This document shows positions 33,196-42,771 of a DNA stretch of 64,000 nucleotides, piece by piece. Positions within the stretch are counted from its first letter, which is position 1. Each line of letters begins with the position of its first letter. The stretch spans positions 4,427,814 to 4,491,813 of the forward strand of contig NZ_CP118164.1 in NCBI RefSeq assembly GCF_028748185.1, read 5' to 3'. The DNA comes from Bremerella sp. P1 (GTDB lineage: Bacteria > Planctomycetota > Planctomycetia > Pirellulales > Pirellulaceae). Under the pieces are notes generated by a model. It did not search any database, had not been told where the DNA came from, and was given only the letters and a program-made list of their open reading frames with translations. The position numbers and the translations under genes are program-made.

Positions 33196-33803
33196 ACAGC
33201 CAACTCATCGTACCGGTAGTGGAACATTCTCAGCCAAAGCCACGACTTTTCGGTTACGCTCGCGTATCAACCGACGATCAGGATTTGAGTTTGCAGATCG
33301 ATGCTTTGACCAAGCAAGGCATCCCCACGAAGGCAATCTTCATGGATAAGGTGTCGGGAGCAAAAACTGACCGGCCAGGTTTGAACGAATGCCTGGAGAC
33401 CCTACAACCGGGTGACATTCTTGTTGTCTGGCGTTTGGATCGTTTGGGGCGATCGATGCGTCATTTGATAACGTTGGTCGAAGACTTGCGTAACAAAGGG
33501 ATTGGCTTTCGGTCGGTTAGCGAAGGTGCAATTGACACCACCTGTGCCTCGGGTGAGTTGATCTTCAACATATTCTCGGCGTTGGCCCAGTTTGAACGGC
33601 GTTTGATTCAGGAACGAACCAAAGCCGGTTTGGCTGCCGCCCGCGCACGAGGCCGAATGGGAGGCCGTCCGAAAACGAGTCCCAACGACGCCAAGGTCAG
33701 GCTGGCGAAAACTCTGTTGGCGGACAAATCCCTGGAGGTGGACGATATTTGCGAAACGCTGAAAATCTCGCGGTCCACGCTGTATCGGTACGCGAATCTG
33801 TAA
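33192..33803 (+). CDS. Small serine recombinase (resolvase/invertase family)
   Basis: A 203-residue serine recombinase. FGYARVSTDDQD carries the catalytic Ser (residue 26), with VWRLDRLGRS and the long E helix around FSALAQFERRLIQERTKAGL. A C-terminal HTH (ICETLKISRSTLYRY) binds the site. It lies directly behind a fibre-glycosylation operon with ATGA overlap, a position like that of Gin/Hin invertases controlling phage fibres, but no invertible segment was found. A 12-base palindrome (33182-33193) overlaps its start. GC is lower than in the structural genes. Confidence 0.85.
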   Translation: MNSQLIVPVVEHSQPKPRLFGYARVSTDDQDLSLQIDALTKQGIPTKAIFMDKVSGAKTDRPGLNECLETLQPGDILVVWRLDRLGRSMRHLITLVEDLRNKGIGFRSVSEGAIDTTCASGELIFNIFSALAQFERRLIQERTKAGLAAARARGRMGGRPKTSPNDAKVRLAKTLLADKSLEVDDICETLKISRSTLYRYANL

Positions 33804-33805
33804 AA

Positions 33806-34146
33806 TTGGCTCCGGCGGGCAATGTCAGAATCCGGTGGTTTGATGCGCGACCCAGAAAAGGTACGGGTTGTTGAAAGCGGAGCCGGTTATCGCACTTGCC
33901 CGTGCCTGGCAGTGGCAGGAAGAGCTGGAGTCGGGTGAGTTTTCGACAGTGGAGGATTTAGCATCCGCGAAAAAGATTGATGTGAGTTACGTTCGCCGAA
34001 TGCTCCGCCTCAATTCTCTGGCTCCCGATATCGTCGAGGTGATTCTGGATGATCGGGCTCCGGTTGGCCTCAGTCTGACCAAGCTTCATTGTGGGATCCC
34101 GTTGAATTGGCGGGAGCAAAGCAAGAGATTCCTCGTCGTCGGCTGA
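33806..34146 (+). pseudogene. Frameshifted recombinase-associated HTH gene
   Basis: Two frames together make one protein of a family found beside recombinases. The first part (RIRWFDARPRKGTGC, from 33806) stops at 33872-33874; the second part in another frame (LKAEPVIALARAWQWQEELE from 33868, then YVRRMLRLNSLAPDIVEVIL) continues to 34146. A single-base-type shift near 33,868 joins them. The intact relative is at 46311-46688. The end also retains LNWREQSKRFLVV, typical of the family. Confidence 0.65.
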
Positions 34147-34508
34147 TCGACGTAACAACGCCGGAAAATTCGTTTGATTCACGGCCCTATATTGATGCAG
34201 GCTGGCCGAAGTCTTTCCTCGACACATCCAGATTGGTTGACACTACAACTCAACGGTGAACGTCATCTTAGACCTTACTGGGATTGCCTCCAGTCAAGTC
34301 GAGAAGCATGTTGTCGCGATGTACTGGCTCTGGACTGACGGGAGCCAGGGTCGGTCAAGGATCCAACTGGTCCGGTTCCGGGGCCAGCGACTGGGTGTGC
34401 AGGTGTTTCCGGCGTTGACTTAAGCGGCGACAATAGGGGATTGGAGTCCAAATCGGCATCAACCCTGGAACTCGGACCCATGGAACCTGTAGATGGGTTC
34501 GGTTGGAC
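34147..34508. other. Non-coding junction between element A and host genes
   Basis: No convincing gene. A 7-base-stem hairpin lies at 34324-34348 (CTGGCTC/GAGCCAG). The right attachment site of element A may lie here but no repeat was recognised. Confidence 0.4.
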
Positions 34509-35291
34509 CTACGGTACTCGAAACCGCTGGCGATACTTAAGCGGTGTCAGGCCCGTACTTGACTTGAAGTGTCTGGTCAGGTGACTTTGATCATAAAATC
34601 CGCAGTCGGTTGCAATCGTGCTCAACGGCTGGTCGCTGTTTGCGAGCAGGTGACGCACGACCCCGACACGCACCTCGCGCAAATAACGGTTGGGTGTAAT
34701 GCCGAAGCTCCTTGAGAATTCTCTCTGCAACTGACTGACCGACAGGTGCACATGTTCGGCCATATCGGTGACTTCAATGTCATGAGCGTAGTTCTTCGTC
34801 ACGAACGTGATGACGCTCATGAGTCGACTGTAGCCCGCAGAATCGTCAGCAGAGAATTCGTAAGGGCGATTCAATCCGGCGAGGCCGATCACATTGTCTT
34901 TGCGGTCGTGCAACGGAATCTTGCTGCACAGATAGAGTCGCGGTAGGCCGTTCAATCCGGGAACCATCCATACCTGATCCAACACCGCTTCCCCGGAAAG
35001 GATGACTCGCTGATCTTCCGACACGTACTGGGCCGCCAATGCAGGCGGGAAAAAATCGAAATCGGTACGGCCAATCAAATCGTCCGCATGCTCGACTCCC
35101 ACAAGCTCGCACACGGAGCGACTGCATTGCACCCATCTACTCTCGGTGTCCTTGATGTACATGCTCACGCCCGGAATCACGTCGAACAGATCCAGCAATG
35201 TGCGGGGGCGAGCAAGACGTTTGAAGAACTGGCCCTGCCATTGCGAAGCGGGCTTCGTTGCAGCGTTCACTTGTTTTTTCGGATTTGCCAT
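34509..35291 (-). CDS. PAS-AraC family transcriptional regulator
   Basis: A 260-residue regulator. The N-terminal half is a PAS-like sensor (DLFDVIPGVSMYIKDTESRW, then ADDLIGRTDFDFFP and NVIGLAGLNRPYEF). The C-terminal half is an AraC DNA-binding domain with two HTH motifs (DMAEHVHLSVSQLQREFSRSF and IATDCGFYDQSHLTRHF). ATG 35291 is preferred; a TTG at 35306 would add five residues. It is divergently placed to the heme-binding-type gene, which it probably controls together with the PSD1 operon. Its ligand is unknown. Confidence 0.85.
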   Translation of the reverse strand: MANPKKQVNAATKPASQWQGQFFKRLARPRTLLDLFDVIPGVSMYIKDTESRWVQCSRSVCELVGVEHADDLIGRTDFDFFPPALAAQYVSEDQRVILSGEAVLDQVWMVPGLNGLPRLYLCSKIPLHDRKDNVIGLAGLNRPYEFSADDSAGYSRLMSVITFVTKNYAHDIEVTDMAEHVHLSVSQLQREFSRSFGITPNRYLREVRVGVVRHLLANSDQPLSTIATDCGFYDQSHLTRHFKSSTGLTPLKYRQRFRVP

Positions 35292-35441
35292 GCGGCAAAT
35301 GTACAATGTTTTGCGACGTCTCTACAAGACCATCGAAACGCCTCCTGGCATAATTGGATCCGTTGAGAGGCATCACTGGGCAGGCCTCCGAGAAGACTGC
35401 AACGCAACGATTTTACAAGATTGAAAACAGAGAACAGAACG

Positions 35442-35861
35442 ATGATGAAAGAGATGGACGAAAAAACGGCGGAGAAGATGTTGGCGGCTGCGATTCAAAA
35501 GTCCGAGGACATCGGTGCAAAAATGAACATCGCAATCGTCGATGCAGGAGCCAACCTGAAGTCATTCCATCGTATGGATGGGGCGTGGCTTGGAAGTATT
35601 GACATCGCCTGCAAAAAGGCCCGAACGGCTCGACAATTTGATATGGCCACCGGCGAGATTGGTTTACTGTCTCAGCCCGGCGGAGCGTTATTCAACATCG
35701 AACATTCCAACGGAGGCCTGATTTCCTTCCCTGGCGGCCTTCCAGTTACCAACGAAAGCGGTGACGTGATCGGTGCCGTTGGAGTTTCCGGGTCCACAGT
35801 TGAAGACGATCACGCTGTTGCGATGGCTGCTGTGGAGTCCGTCAGCACGGTCTGCGCCTAA
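35442..35861 (+). CDS. GlcG/HbpS family heme-degrading or binding protein
   Basis: A 139-residue protein of the GlcG/HbpS family: [46 protein letters not shown] in two steps, and [10 protein letters not shown] with [17 protein letters not shown]. Members bind heme or cobalamin-like cofactors and often accompany sensors. It begins at ATGATG 35442 with a short purine tract upstream. The PSD1 gene follows 37 bases later, so it could be the first gene of that operon. Confidence 0.8.
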   Translation: MMKEMDEKTAEKMLAAAIQKSEDIGAKMNIAIVDAGANLKSFHRMDGAWLGSIDIACKKARTARQFDMATGEIGLLSQPGGALFNIEHSNGGLISFPGGLPVTNESGDVIGAVGVSGSTVEDDHAVAMAAVESVSTVCA

Positions 35862-35898
35862 ACACGACGAAACGAATTCTTATTTGGATTGATGCCGT

Positions 35899-38800
35899 AT
35901 GTCTAACTCGACGTTCCGATTGAACTCCTCGCGATTCCTGTGTGCGTTGGGCACGGTCTTCGCAATGTTACTGTCCGCCAAGTGCTCTGGGCAAGAGATC
36001 AGTTTTCGCGAGCGAGTCCAGCCCTTGCTCGCCAATAGGTGCCTCGCATGCCATGGCCCCGACGAGAACGGTCGAAAAGCTGACTTGCGACTGGATACGG
36101 AGGCCGGGGCAAAAGACTTCGCGATCGAGCCGGGAAATGCAGATGACAGTGAATTGATATCACGGATCGAATCGGACGATCCCGACGTCGTCATGCCGCC
36201 GCCTGGGCATGGAAAACCATTAAGTTCCTCGGAACAAAAACTTCTTCGGGACTGGATTGACCAAGGGGCTCCATGGCAGGGTCACTGGGCATTTGAGCCA
36301 ATCAAACGACCGAGCGTTCCCGCCGACAACAGTGGCTGGTCCAAAGGGGCGATCGACGGGTTTGTGCTGCAACGCATCAAAGAAGCAGGTCTGGAGGCAT
36401 CCGGAAGAGCGGACGATCGGACACTTATTCGCCGCGTGTACCTCGACCTGATCGGATTGCCCCCGACCCCCGAACAGGTACAGCAATTTATGGATGATAC
36501 GTCGTCTGATCGGTTCGAGAAGGTCGTTGATCAGCTTCTTCGATCAAAGCATTACGGCGAACAGATGGCCGTGTCTTGGCTCGACATCGCTCGATATGCG
36601 GACACCAACGGCTACCAAAACGATTTCGTCCGCAGCATGTGGGTATGGCGTGATTGGGTAATCGATGCATACAACAGCAACATGCCCTATGACCAGTTCA
36701 TCATTCAGCAAATAGCTGGTGATATGTTGCCTGAGCCGACGACATCTCAATTGATCGCGTCGGGATTCAATCGAAATAACCCGACAGTGACGGAGGGTGG
36801 AGCAATCGATGAAGAGTGGCGAATCGAGAATTGCGTCGATCGGACCGAGACGACAGCCGCAGCCTTTCTCGGGCTGACGATGGGCTGTGCCCGTTGCCAC
36901 GACCACAAGTACGACCCGGTCAGCCAGAAAGAGTTCTTCGAATTCTTCGCGTTCTTTAACAACGTTGATGAGCCGGGTGTTTACACAGAAAGACGCGGCA
37001 ATACCCAGCCGTTAATCAAGACACCAACGCCTGCGCAGGTGGCCGCATTAGCCTCGCTTGATGGACAAATCGAGGCACTCGACCGAAAGGCCGCGGCAAG
37101 TGACGACTCCGGCGCGATAGCTGTCCTGCAAGAATGGCGAACTTCGAAGGAATCCGGCCCCTCCATTCCGCAATCTTCCTGGTCCTGTGACGATACGGGC
37201 GTCAAAGAACTGCAGTGGTCGCCCGCGGGCAAGGCCATTTCGTTCGAAGGTAAAGAGAACGCGTTTTCGTCGGATAACAATCCCGACACGACTTTCGAAC
37301 GAGACCAACCTTTTTCGTGGACTTGCTGGGTACACGGCGAGGCACGCGGCGCAATCTTCGGAAAAATGAATGAAGCTCAAGGCTACCGAGGTGTTGATAC
37401 TCTGATACTCGGCGACGGAAGACTCAAAGTCCATTTGATTTCGGCCTGGGATTCGAATGCCATTGCGGTCTTGTCGAAGGATGCATTGCCGAGCAAATGG
37501 AACCACGTCGCTGTGACGTATACAGGCAATTCGAAAGCTGCAGGGTTCAAAATCTACGTTGATGGCAAGCCCGTTGCGACGACAACCGAACGGGACAGCC
37601 TCACCGAATCAACGGTGACCGAAGCAGCGTTCAAGATCGGACAACGGAGTCAGTCGTCGCACCTGCGGGGGAAGATCTCCCAATTCAGCCTGTACGACTC
37701 TGTTCTTACAGACGAACAAGTTGCATTGAAAATGAAGCTGGATGTCATCCAGCACGTCGATCGTGTGGCGAAATCCGGTCTCGATTCAACTGCGGACGAT
37801 GCTGCGTTGGACTTCCTCGAGTTTTCAAACAGTCTTCAGTCAGAAAAAGCAAAACTTCTGGAACAACGAAAGCAGTTGATCGCGTCGCAGCAAACGACGA
37901 TGGTCATGCGGGAGCGAGCCGGTCAGTATCGTCCGACCTGGCGGCTCAATCGGGGGCAGTATGATCAGCCCGACAAAAGTGTCGATCTTTTGCCCGGTGT
38001 TCCAGAAGCACTTCCGCCGTTGACGGAGGATCAGCCCCGGAACCGACTTGGTTTGGCACGCTGGTTGGTCGACGAAAGAAATCCTCTCGTTGCTCGTGTG
38101 ATCGTCAATCGCGCGTGGATGAAGTTCTTTGGGCGAGGCCTTGTGAATCCACCCGACAACTTTGGAATTCAGGGGTCGCCGCCTTCGCACCCGGAGCTTC
38201 TTGACTGGCTGGCGGACGACTTTCGTTCGCACGGCTGGGACCTAAAACGGTTGCATCGCCAAATCGTAATTAGTGCAACCTACCAGCAGGCTTCTGAATT
38301 GACTCAGGAAAAGCTCGAACTTGACCGTGAAAACAGGTGGCTTTCGCGAGGCCCCCGCTATCGCTTGTCCGCCGAGCAGATTCGAGACGGCGCGCTGCTG
38401 ATGAGTGGATTGCTCAGCAAAGAAATCGGCGGTCCGTCCGTCTTTCCGTATCAGCCCGATGGTCTTTGGGACGAATTGGCGGGAGGTGCCAACAACGGTC
38501 CCTACAAACAATCCAGTGGAGACGATCTTTACCGAAGAAGCCTGTACACCTACCGAAAGCGAACGGTTCCTCATCCAACGACTTCCACCTTTGATGCTCC
38601 AAGTTGGGAGAAGTGTCAAATCAAACGAGCGAACACGAACACTCCGCTGCAGGCGCTTGCCCTTCTCAATGACACAACTTACGTCGAAGCAGCAAAGAAG
38701 TTTGCGGAGCGAATTTTGAGTGAAGGCGGCGAAACTCTGGACGATCGCATTGACTTTGCGGTGTTTGCTGCAATGTCTCGTCCAGCGACCCTTGTTGAAA

Positions 38801-38985
38801 AGACAACGCTCAAGGATGGCTTCCGGTACTACTTGCAAATCTACAACGCGCAGCCGGGCGAAGCGAAAAAGCTTCTCGCCATTGGAGAGTCAACCACCAA
38901 GACCTCGGATCCTGCCGAACTTGCTGCGATGACCTCGGTCGCCTCGATTATCTTAAACCTCGATACAACTATCACCAAGGAATAG
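35899..38985 (+). CDS. PSD1-type exported protein (CxxCH, DUF1549, LamG-like, DUF1553)
   Basis: A 1028-residue protein characteristic of Planctomycetota. A signal peptide (residues 1-32) precedes the cytochrome-like domain with RCLACHG. DUF1549 occupies about residues 150-360 and includes a second CARCHDHKYDP. A concanavalin/LamG-like insert (about 420-600, with WTCWVHGEARGAIFG and VDGKPVATT) separates it from DUF1553 (about 690-960, with LARWLVDERNPLVARV and YRKRTVPHPT). These proteins are thought to take part in polysaccharide degradation or related redox chemistry outside the cytoplasm. It is four bases upstream of the DUF1501 gene, its usual partner. Confidence 0.92.
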   Translation: MSNSTFRLNSSRFLCALGTVFAMLLSAKCSGQEISFRERVQPLLANRCLACHGPDENGRKADLRLDTEAGAKDFAIEPGNADDSELISRIESDDPDVVMPPPGHGKPLSSSEQKLLRDWIDQGAPWQGHWAFEPIKRPSVPADNSGWSKGAIDGFVLQRIKEAGLEASGRADDRTLIRRVYLDLIGLPPTPEQVQQFMDDTSSDRFEKVVDQLLRSKHYGEQMAVSWLDIARYADTNGYQNDFVRSMWVWRDWVIDAYNSNMPYDQFIIQQIAGDMLPEPTTSQLIASGFNRNNPTVTEGGAIDEEWRIENCVDRTETTAAAFLGLTMGCARCHDHKYDPVSQKEFFEFFAFFNNVDEPGVYTERRGNTQPLIKTPTPAQVAALASLDGQIEALDRKAAASDDSGAIAVLQEWRTSKESGPSIPQSSWSCDDTGVKELQWSPAGKAISFEGKENAFSSDNNPDTTFERDQPFSWTCWVHGEARGAIFGKMNEAQGYRGVDTLILGDGRLKVHLISAWDSNAIAVLSKDALPSKWNHVAVTYTGNSKAAGFKIYVDGKPVATTTERDSLTESTVTEAAFKIGQRSQSSHLRGKISQFSLYDSVLTDEQVALKMKLDVIQHVDRVAKSGLDSTADDAALDFLEFSNSLQSEKAKLLEQRKQLIASQQTTMVMRERAGQYRPTWRLNRGQYDQPDKSVDLLPGVPEALPPLTEDQPRNRLGLARWLVDERNPLVARVIVNRAWMKFFGRGLVNPPDNFGIQGSPPSHPELLDWLADDFRSHGWDLKRLHRQIVISATYQQASELTQEKLELDRENRWLSRGPRYRLSAEQIRDGALLMSGLLSKEIGGPSVFPYQPDGLWDELAGGANNGPYKQSSGDDLYRRSLYTYRKRTVPHPTTSTFDAPSWEKCQIKRANTNTPLQALALLNDTTYVEAAKKFAERILSEGGETLDDRIDFAVFAAMSRPATLVEKTTLKDGFRYYLQIYNAQPGEAKKLLAIGESTTKTSDPAELAAMTSVASIILNLDTTITKE

Positions 38986-38989
38986 TGCC

Positions 38990-40441
38990 ATGACTGCTGA
39001 ATTTGGAATGCGTGCCAATCGCCGTGCTTTCTTGCGGAACACCGGCGTTGGCTTGGGCTCAATCGCTGCGTGTACGTTAGCCCCCGAATTTTTGTCCGCC
39101 TCAAGCTCCGATGTATCAGGCAAGTTGCCAGGCTTGCCACATCACGAACCCAAGGCAAAACGTGTCATTTACCTGTTTCAATCAGGAGCGCCATCTCAGT
39201 TTGAATCATTTGATTACAAACCGGGGCTGAACAAGCTTGCCAAGACTGAGCTTCCGGAATCGGTGCGTATGGGACAACGCTTAACTGGAATGACGGCCGG
39301 CCAACAGTCGTTTCCGATTGCTCCATCCCTATTCAAATTTTCCCAGCATGGCGAGGCCGGCACATGGGTCAGCGATCGACTGCCATATATTGCCGACCAG
39401 GCTGACAAGCTCTGTGTGATTCGGTCGATGCACACCGAAGCCATCAACCATGATCCTGCAATTACGTTTTTTCAAACGGGGTCGCAGCTTCCCGGACGAC
39501 CAAGCATGGGATCTTGGGTGGCATACGGTTTGGGAACAGCGAATGAGAATCTGCCCAGCTACATAGTCTTGGTTTCTCGCGGAACCGGGCGAGCCGCCGG
39601 GCAACCTTTGTACGATCGATTGTGGGGAAGCGGTGTGCTACCCGGCAAACACCAAGGCGTCAAACTGCGTGGCGGTAACGATCCGATTCTGTATTTGACG
39701 GATCCGGCCGGCTGTCCACCGCAGGTTCGCCGAAGAATGTTAGATGATATTGGCAAACTCAATCAGGCAACTGCGCAGCGCACGCTTGACCCCGAAGTTA
39801 CCACGCGGATCGAGCAGTACGAATTAGCCTTTCGAATGCAGACTGCGGTTCCAGATCTCGTGGATCTTTCGCAGGAACCGGAACACGTTTTGAAACGCTA
39901 TGGACCTGAGGTGACCAAGCCCGGCACGTACGCCAGAAACTGCCTTCTTGCACGGCGTTTGGCGGAACGTGACGTGCGTTTCATTCAGTTGTTTCACATG
40001 GGCTGGGACCAGCACGACAATCTGCCCGACCATATGACAAAGCAGTGTTACGACACGGACCAGCCAACGGCCGCTTTGCTTCAGGACCTGGAAGAACGTG
40101 GTTTGCTGGAGGATACGCTCGTCGTATGGGGAGGTGAATTTGGGCGGACCGTTTATTGCCAGGGCACGTTGACGGAGACCAATTATGGTCGCGACCATCA
40201 CCCCAGGAGCTTTTCGATCTTCATGGCCGGAGGAGGCGTGAAGCCTGGCTTGACCTACGGCGCGACGGATGAGTTCGGCTACAACATCACGGAGAATCCG
40301 GTCCACGTGAATGACTTGCACGCAACGATCCTTCATTTACTTGGAATCGATCACCGTCGACTCACGATTCCGTTTCAGGGTCTGGCTCTCAAGCTTTCTG
40401 GAGTGGAGGACAGGCATCCGGTAACAGAGATCTTTGCGTGA
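38990..40441 (+). CDS. DUF1501 protein, Tat-exported
   Basis: A 483-residue protein with a twin-arginine signal (NRRAFLRNTGVGLGSIAACTLA). The DUF1501 core shows VIYLFQSGAPSQFESFDYKP, HTEAINHDPAITFFQTGSQL, then GWDQHDNLPDHM and WGGEFGRT with HHPRSFSIFMAGGG, which fits an alkaline-phosphatase/sulfatase-like fold. It is paired with PSD1-type proteins across planctomycetes, where the pair is linked to carbohydrate or sulfated polymer use. The pair overlaps no mobile genes and marks the host chromosome. Confidence 0.92.
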   Translation: MTAEFGMRANRRAFLRNTGVGLGSIAACTLAPEFLSASSSDVSGKLPGLPHHEPKAKRVIYLFQSGAPSQFESFDYKPGLNKLAKTELPESVRMGQRLTGMTAGQQSFPIAPSLFKFSQHGEAGTWVSDRLPYIADQADKLCVIRSMHTEAINHDPAITFFQTGSQLPGRPSMGSWVAYGLGTANENLPSYIVLVSRGTGRAAGQPLYDRLWGSGVLPGKHQGVKLRGGNDPILYLTDPAGCPPQVRRRMLDDIGKLNQATAQRTLDPEVTTRIEQYELAFRMQTAVPDLVDLSQEPEHVLKRYGPEVTKPGTYARNCLLARRLAERDVRFIQLFHMGWDQHDNLPDHMTKQCYDTDQPTAALLQDLEERGLLEDTLVVWGGEFGRTVYCQGTLTETNYGRDHHPRSFSIFMAGGGVKPGLTYGATDEFGYNITENPVHVNDLHATILHLLGIDHRRLTIPFQGLALKLSGVEDRHPVTEIFA

Positions 40442-40956
40442 AGCACGTTTTAAGACGGAACGCTTCCCGACCGCGAGCGTCAATCGGCGCGTAACTCACC
40501 GTTCGAGGAGCGTCCTGCCTTCTAGTCGAAAGTCGAGTTTCAGTGATTTGTAGCGTCATCAGAGAACTCGAATTTCACTTTTGATGGTGTCTCCCCCAGC
40601 GCAATGCAAAACCCCACGGCCGCGATGTTTCGCTACCGTGGGTTTCAAGTGGACCGAACCGAATTCGAACCTTAGACCACCGGATTGTGACGCCACCCAA
40701 TAAGTTGCAGGACGGGGTCTTTCGCCATGTTGCTACCGGCGGGGTGATGCAAAACCCCATTTTGTGCCAACGCGTTTCACCCCTGTTTTTTCAACGTCAT
40801 CTATCGCAGGACGAATTTGGCCTCGTCCCGTGACTTTGAGCCTTTGGGCCGATTTTAGCCTTTTTGGTGCCGATTTTCGGAGAGGTGCGTCCTGTGAACT
40901 CGCCGGCCGATTTTCGGAAAGCGATAAAAACCCGCGACACGTTGCGCAAAAAACGA

Positions 40957-40982
40957 GGCCCGGAAGAATGAACTTCCGGGCC
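40957..40982 (+). terminator. Strong intrinsic terminator
   Basis: GGCCCGGAAG (40957-40966) and CTTCCGGGCC (40973-40982) form a perfect 10-base stem with a 6-base loop, followed by TGTTTT. An A-rich stretch on the left means it could work in both directions. No gene is visible just upstream. Confidence 0.75.
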
Positions 40983-41470
40983 TGTTTTCATTCGAGCCGA
41001 GTTTTACGTCGACTCTGTATGGAGGCGAGGTGGATCGAACCCTCCTCCTGTGGGAGTTCAAAATACGTTCGATTTCCCGGATTCACTGGGGACCCCGCCA
41101 AACCAGTCCATTTCCCGGTCCGCACGTCCATTTTGCCATCTTGGAAATCAAAATGCCGTTTCGCCGTGAAAGCCGGAGTTTTCAGGAATTGCCCGGAAAC
41201 TCGCCCGCTGGTCATAACCTGATTTGGAGACTTGCCGGTTCGTGCAAAGCGCTTACCGAAAGCAACCCTGTCTAAAACGACCGGTCGAGAGGTCCCAACC
41301 CCTGATAACCCGAACGGCGTGAGAGTCAGAGAGTGGTGAGAGTTTGGCCAAATTTGAGACCGAGATCGGCCAACGTTCGTGGCACAAAATCATCGCGCGA
41401 CTTTACGAGAGCGAGAGTCCGAGAGTCGGTCGAATAGAAACAGCTGGCAAAACTCGGCGTAGAAACGAAA

Positions 41471-41500
41471 AAAGGCCGACGTCATGGGACACCGGCCTTT
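41471..41500. terminator. Bidirectional terminator-like hairpin
   Basis: AAAGGCCG (41471-41478) pairs with CGGCCTTT (41493-41500), with A-tract on the left and T-rich on the right. It lies 67 bases left of the IS-like element. Confidence 0.6.
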
Positions 41501-41566
41501 GTTATAACCCTGCGGTCTTCCAGTTTCGCTACTGGAAAAACAAGTTGCGGGAAGCCAATTCGGACC

Positions 41567-42754
41567 TGTGACTGCGGGGTTATGGCCGGCCTTCGTCACG
41601 CGGCCATTCGGCGGTAGTGCTTCAGGAGCCCACCTAGCCGCTGTCGGCATTCGATGCCGGTGGGATCCGGGGCCGATGAACCACCGCTGCTGGATTTCTC
41701 GTCGCCGTCCGAGCTCGCCACCGGCAGTTTCAGTATGTCGTTGTCCTTCGACTGATGTGGGCGCTCTTCGTGATAGTGTGTGACGAACTCGCTCACGATG
41801 TGGTCCATGTGCTCCTGGCCGAATACCACGAAGTAATCCAGGCATTCCTGCTGCAGCGTCTGGATGAACCGCTCGACGAACGCGTTGGTGTTGGGCGACC
41901 GGAATGCAGCATGCTTGACATCCACACTCGTGGACTCGAACACTGCGTCGAATGACTCGGTGAACTTCGTGTCGCGGTCATGCATCAGAATCTTTACTTC
42001 CAGGCCTTCCGACTCGGCGTGCTTAAGGAAGTGCTCCGCCTGCTGAGAAACCCATTCTTCGTTCGGATGGAACGTCGATGGCGAGATGTAGACGCGGCGG
42101 GAATCGACGTGGAGGAAGATCAGCAGGTAGAGGTCGCGATAGCCCTTCAGTGTGAGCACCTTCTTTGCGTAGAAATCACATTGCCACAGCGAGGCAGCGT
42201 GCATCTTGAGGAACTCGTCCCAGGTGCCCTCGCCGCGCTTGGGACCTGGCTCGAGGCCGTTCTCTTTGAGGATGTTCTTCACCGTGTTTCGCGACGGAGG
42301 TTTGATCCCAAGCTTCTTGAGTTCGCCCATGATCCGCGTGTAGCCCCAGTCATTCTCCCGCGCGAAGCGAATGATCAGCTCGCGGATTTCCTCCTTGGTC
42401 CGAGGACGCCCCTTTCGAGTCTGCTTGATGCCTCCGGGCTTCTTCGATTCCCGGATCCAGCGGCGTAGGGTGTCGGGGGCGACGATGCTCACAATCTCGT
42501 TGATCGCCTTGCCGAGCTTGGATCCGAACTTCACCAGCCGGTTCTTCTCTTGGGCGGTGACCGAGACGCGCTTGGGCAATTTGGACCGCAGCACCTCGTT
42601 CTCGACCTTGAGGTAGCGGATCTGGGCGGCCAGCTCTTTCTGGGTCGATCCGGCGATCAAAAGCAGCAAGCTGTGGTACAGATTCTTCATCGCGATACAA
42701 TGCCGAAGTCATTGGTAAAACTGGGGATGACTTCTTTTTTGCACCCCTGTGACA
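41567..42754 (-). mobile_element. IS-like element with DDE transposase
   Basis: The limits are estimates. The transposase gene is intact. Candidate ends are TGTGACTGCGGGGT at 41567 and GCACCCCTGTGACA at 42741; their match is imperfect. CCTGTGAC occurs at both ends as a direct repeat, which could be target duplication. Confidence 0.45.
41596..42690 (-). CDS. DDE transposase (IS3/IS481-like integrase core)
   Basis: A 364-residue transposase. An N-terminal coiled/HTH part (residues 1-110) is followed by an HTH near [20 protein letters not shown] and an rve core: Asp in [10 protein letters not shown], Asp in LMHDRDTKF and Glu in [12 protein letters not shown], the DDE triad. The C-terminal tail is Ser/Gly-rich. 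It looks intact and could be active. It is transcribed toward the non-coding kilobase. Confidence 0.85.
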   Translation of the reverse strand: MKNLYHSLLLLIAGSTQKELAAQIRYLKVENEVLRSKLPKRVSVTAQEKNRLVKFGSKLGKAINEIVSIVAPDTLRRWIRESKKPGGIKQTRKGRPRTKEEIRELIIRFARENDWGYTRIMGELKKLGIKPPSRNTVKNILKENGLEPGPKRGEGTWDEFLKMHAASLWQCDFYAKKVLTLKGYRDLYLLIFLHVDSRRVYISPSTFHPNEEWVSQQAEHFLKHAESEGLEVKILMHDRDTKFTESFDAVFESTSVDVKHAAFRSPNTNAFVERFIQTLQQECLDYFVVFGQEHMDHIVSEFVTHYHEERPHQSKDNDILKLPVASSDGDEKSSSGGSSAPDPTGIECRQRLGGLLKHYRRMAA

Positions 42755-42771
42755 CGGCTCGGCAAGACGCT

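Larger units (their letters stand above)
1..34146. mobile_element. Prophage-like element A, left end outside window
   Basis: A nearly continuous run of phage genes ordered as recombination, replication, regulation, packaging, head, neck, tail, fibre and fibre-adjacent enzymes. The terminase, portal, capsid, tail tube and tape measure families identify a long non-contractile-tailed phage. No integrase is visible, so the integrase and the left attachment site are probably beyond the window. The right edge is placed at the end of a broken recombinase-associated gene, just before host genes begin. That boundary is an inference: no attachment repeat was identified. Most structural genes are intact. 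Confidence 0.8.
40442..41566. other. Non-coding kilobase with direct repeats and hairpins
   Basis: No gene is convincing. It has a 13-base direct repeat ATGCAAAACCCCA (40604-40616, 40747-40759), a CCCACGG/CCGTGGG hairpin near 40.62 kb, and two strong terminator hairpins (listed separately). Two GTTCGA-type T-loop matches on the minus strand (near 40.67 and 41.04 kb) look like tRNA fragments but do not fold. Confidence 0.4.

Noticed and set aside
40640-40740. tRNA-like GTTCGAATTC on the minus strand
   Set aside because: The T-stem does not pair and no D-arm or acceptor stem could be built; treated as degenerate or chance.
41020-41065. tRNA 3'-half-like sequence near a GTTCGATCC match on the minus strand
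   Set aside because: Stem pairs are mismatched and no 5' half is present, so not called as a tRNA gene.
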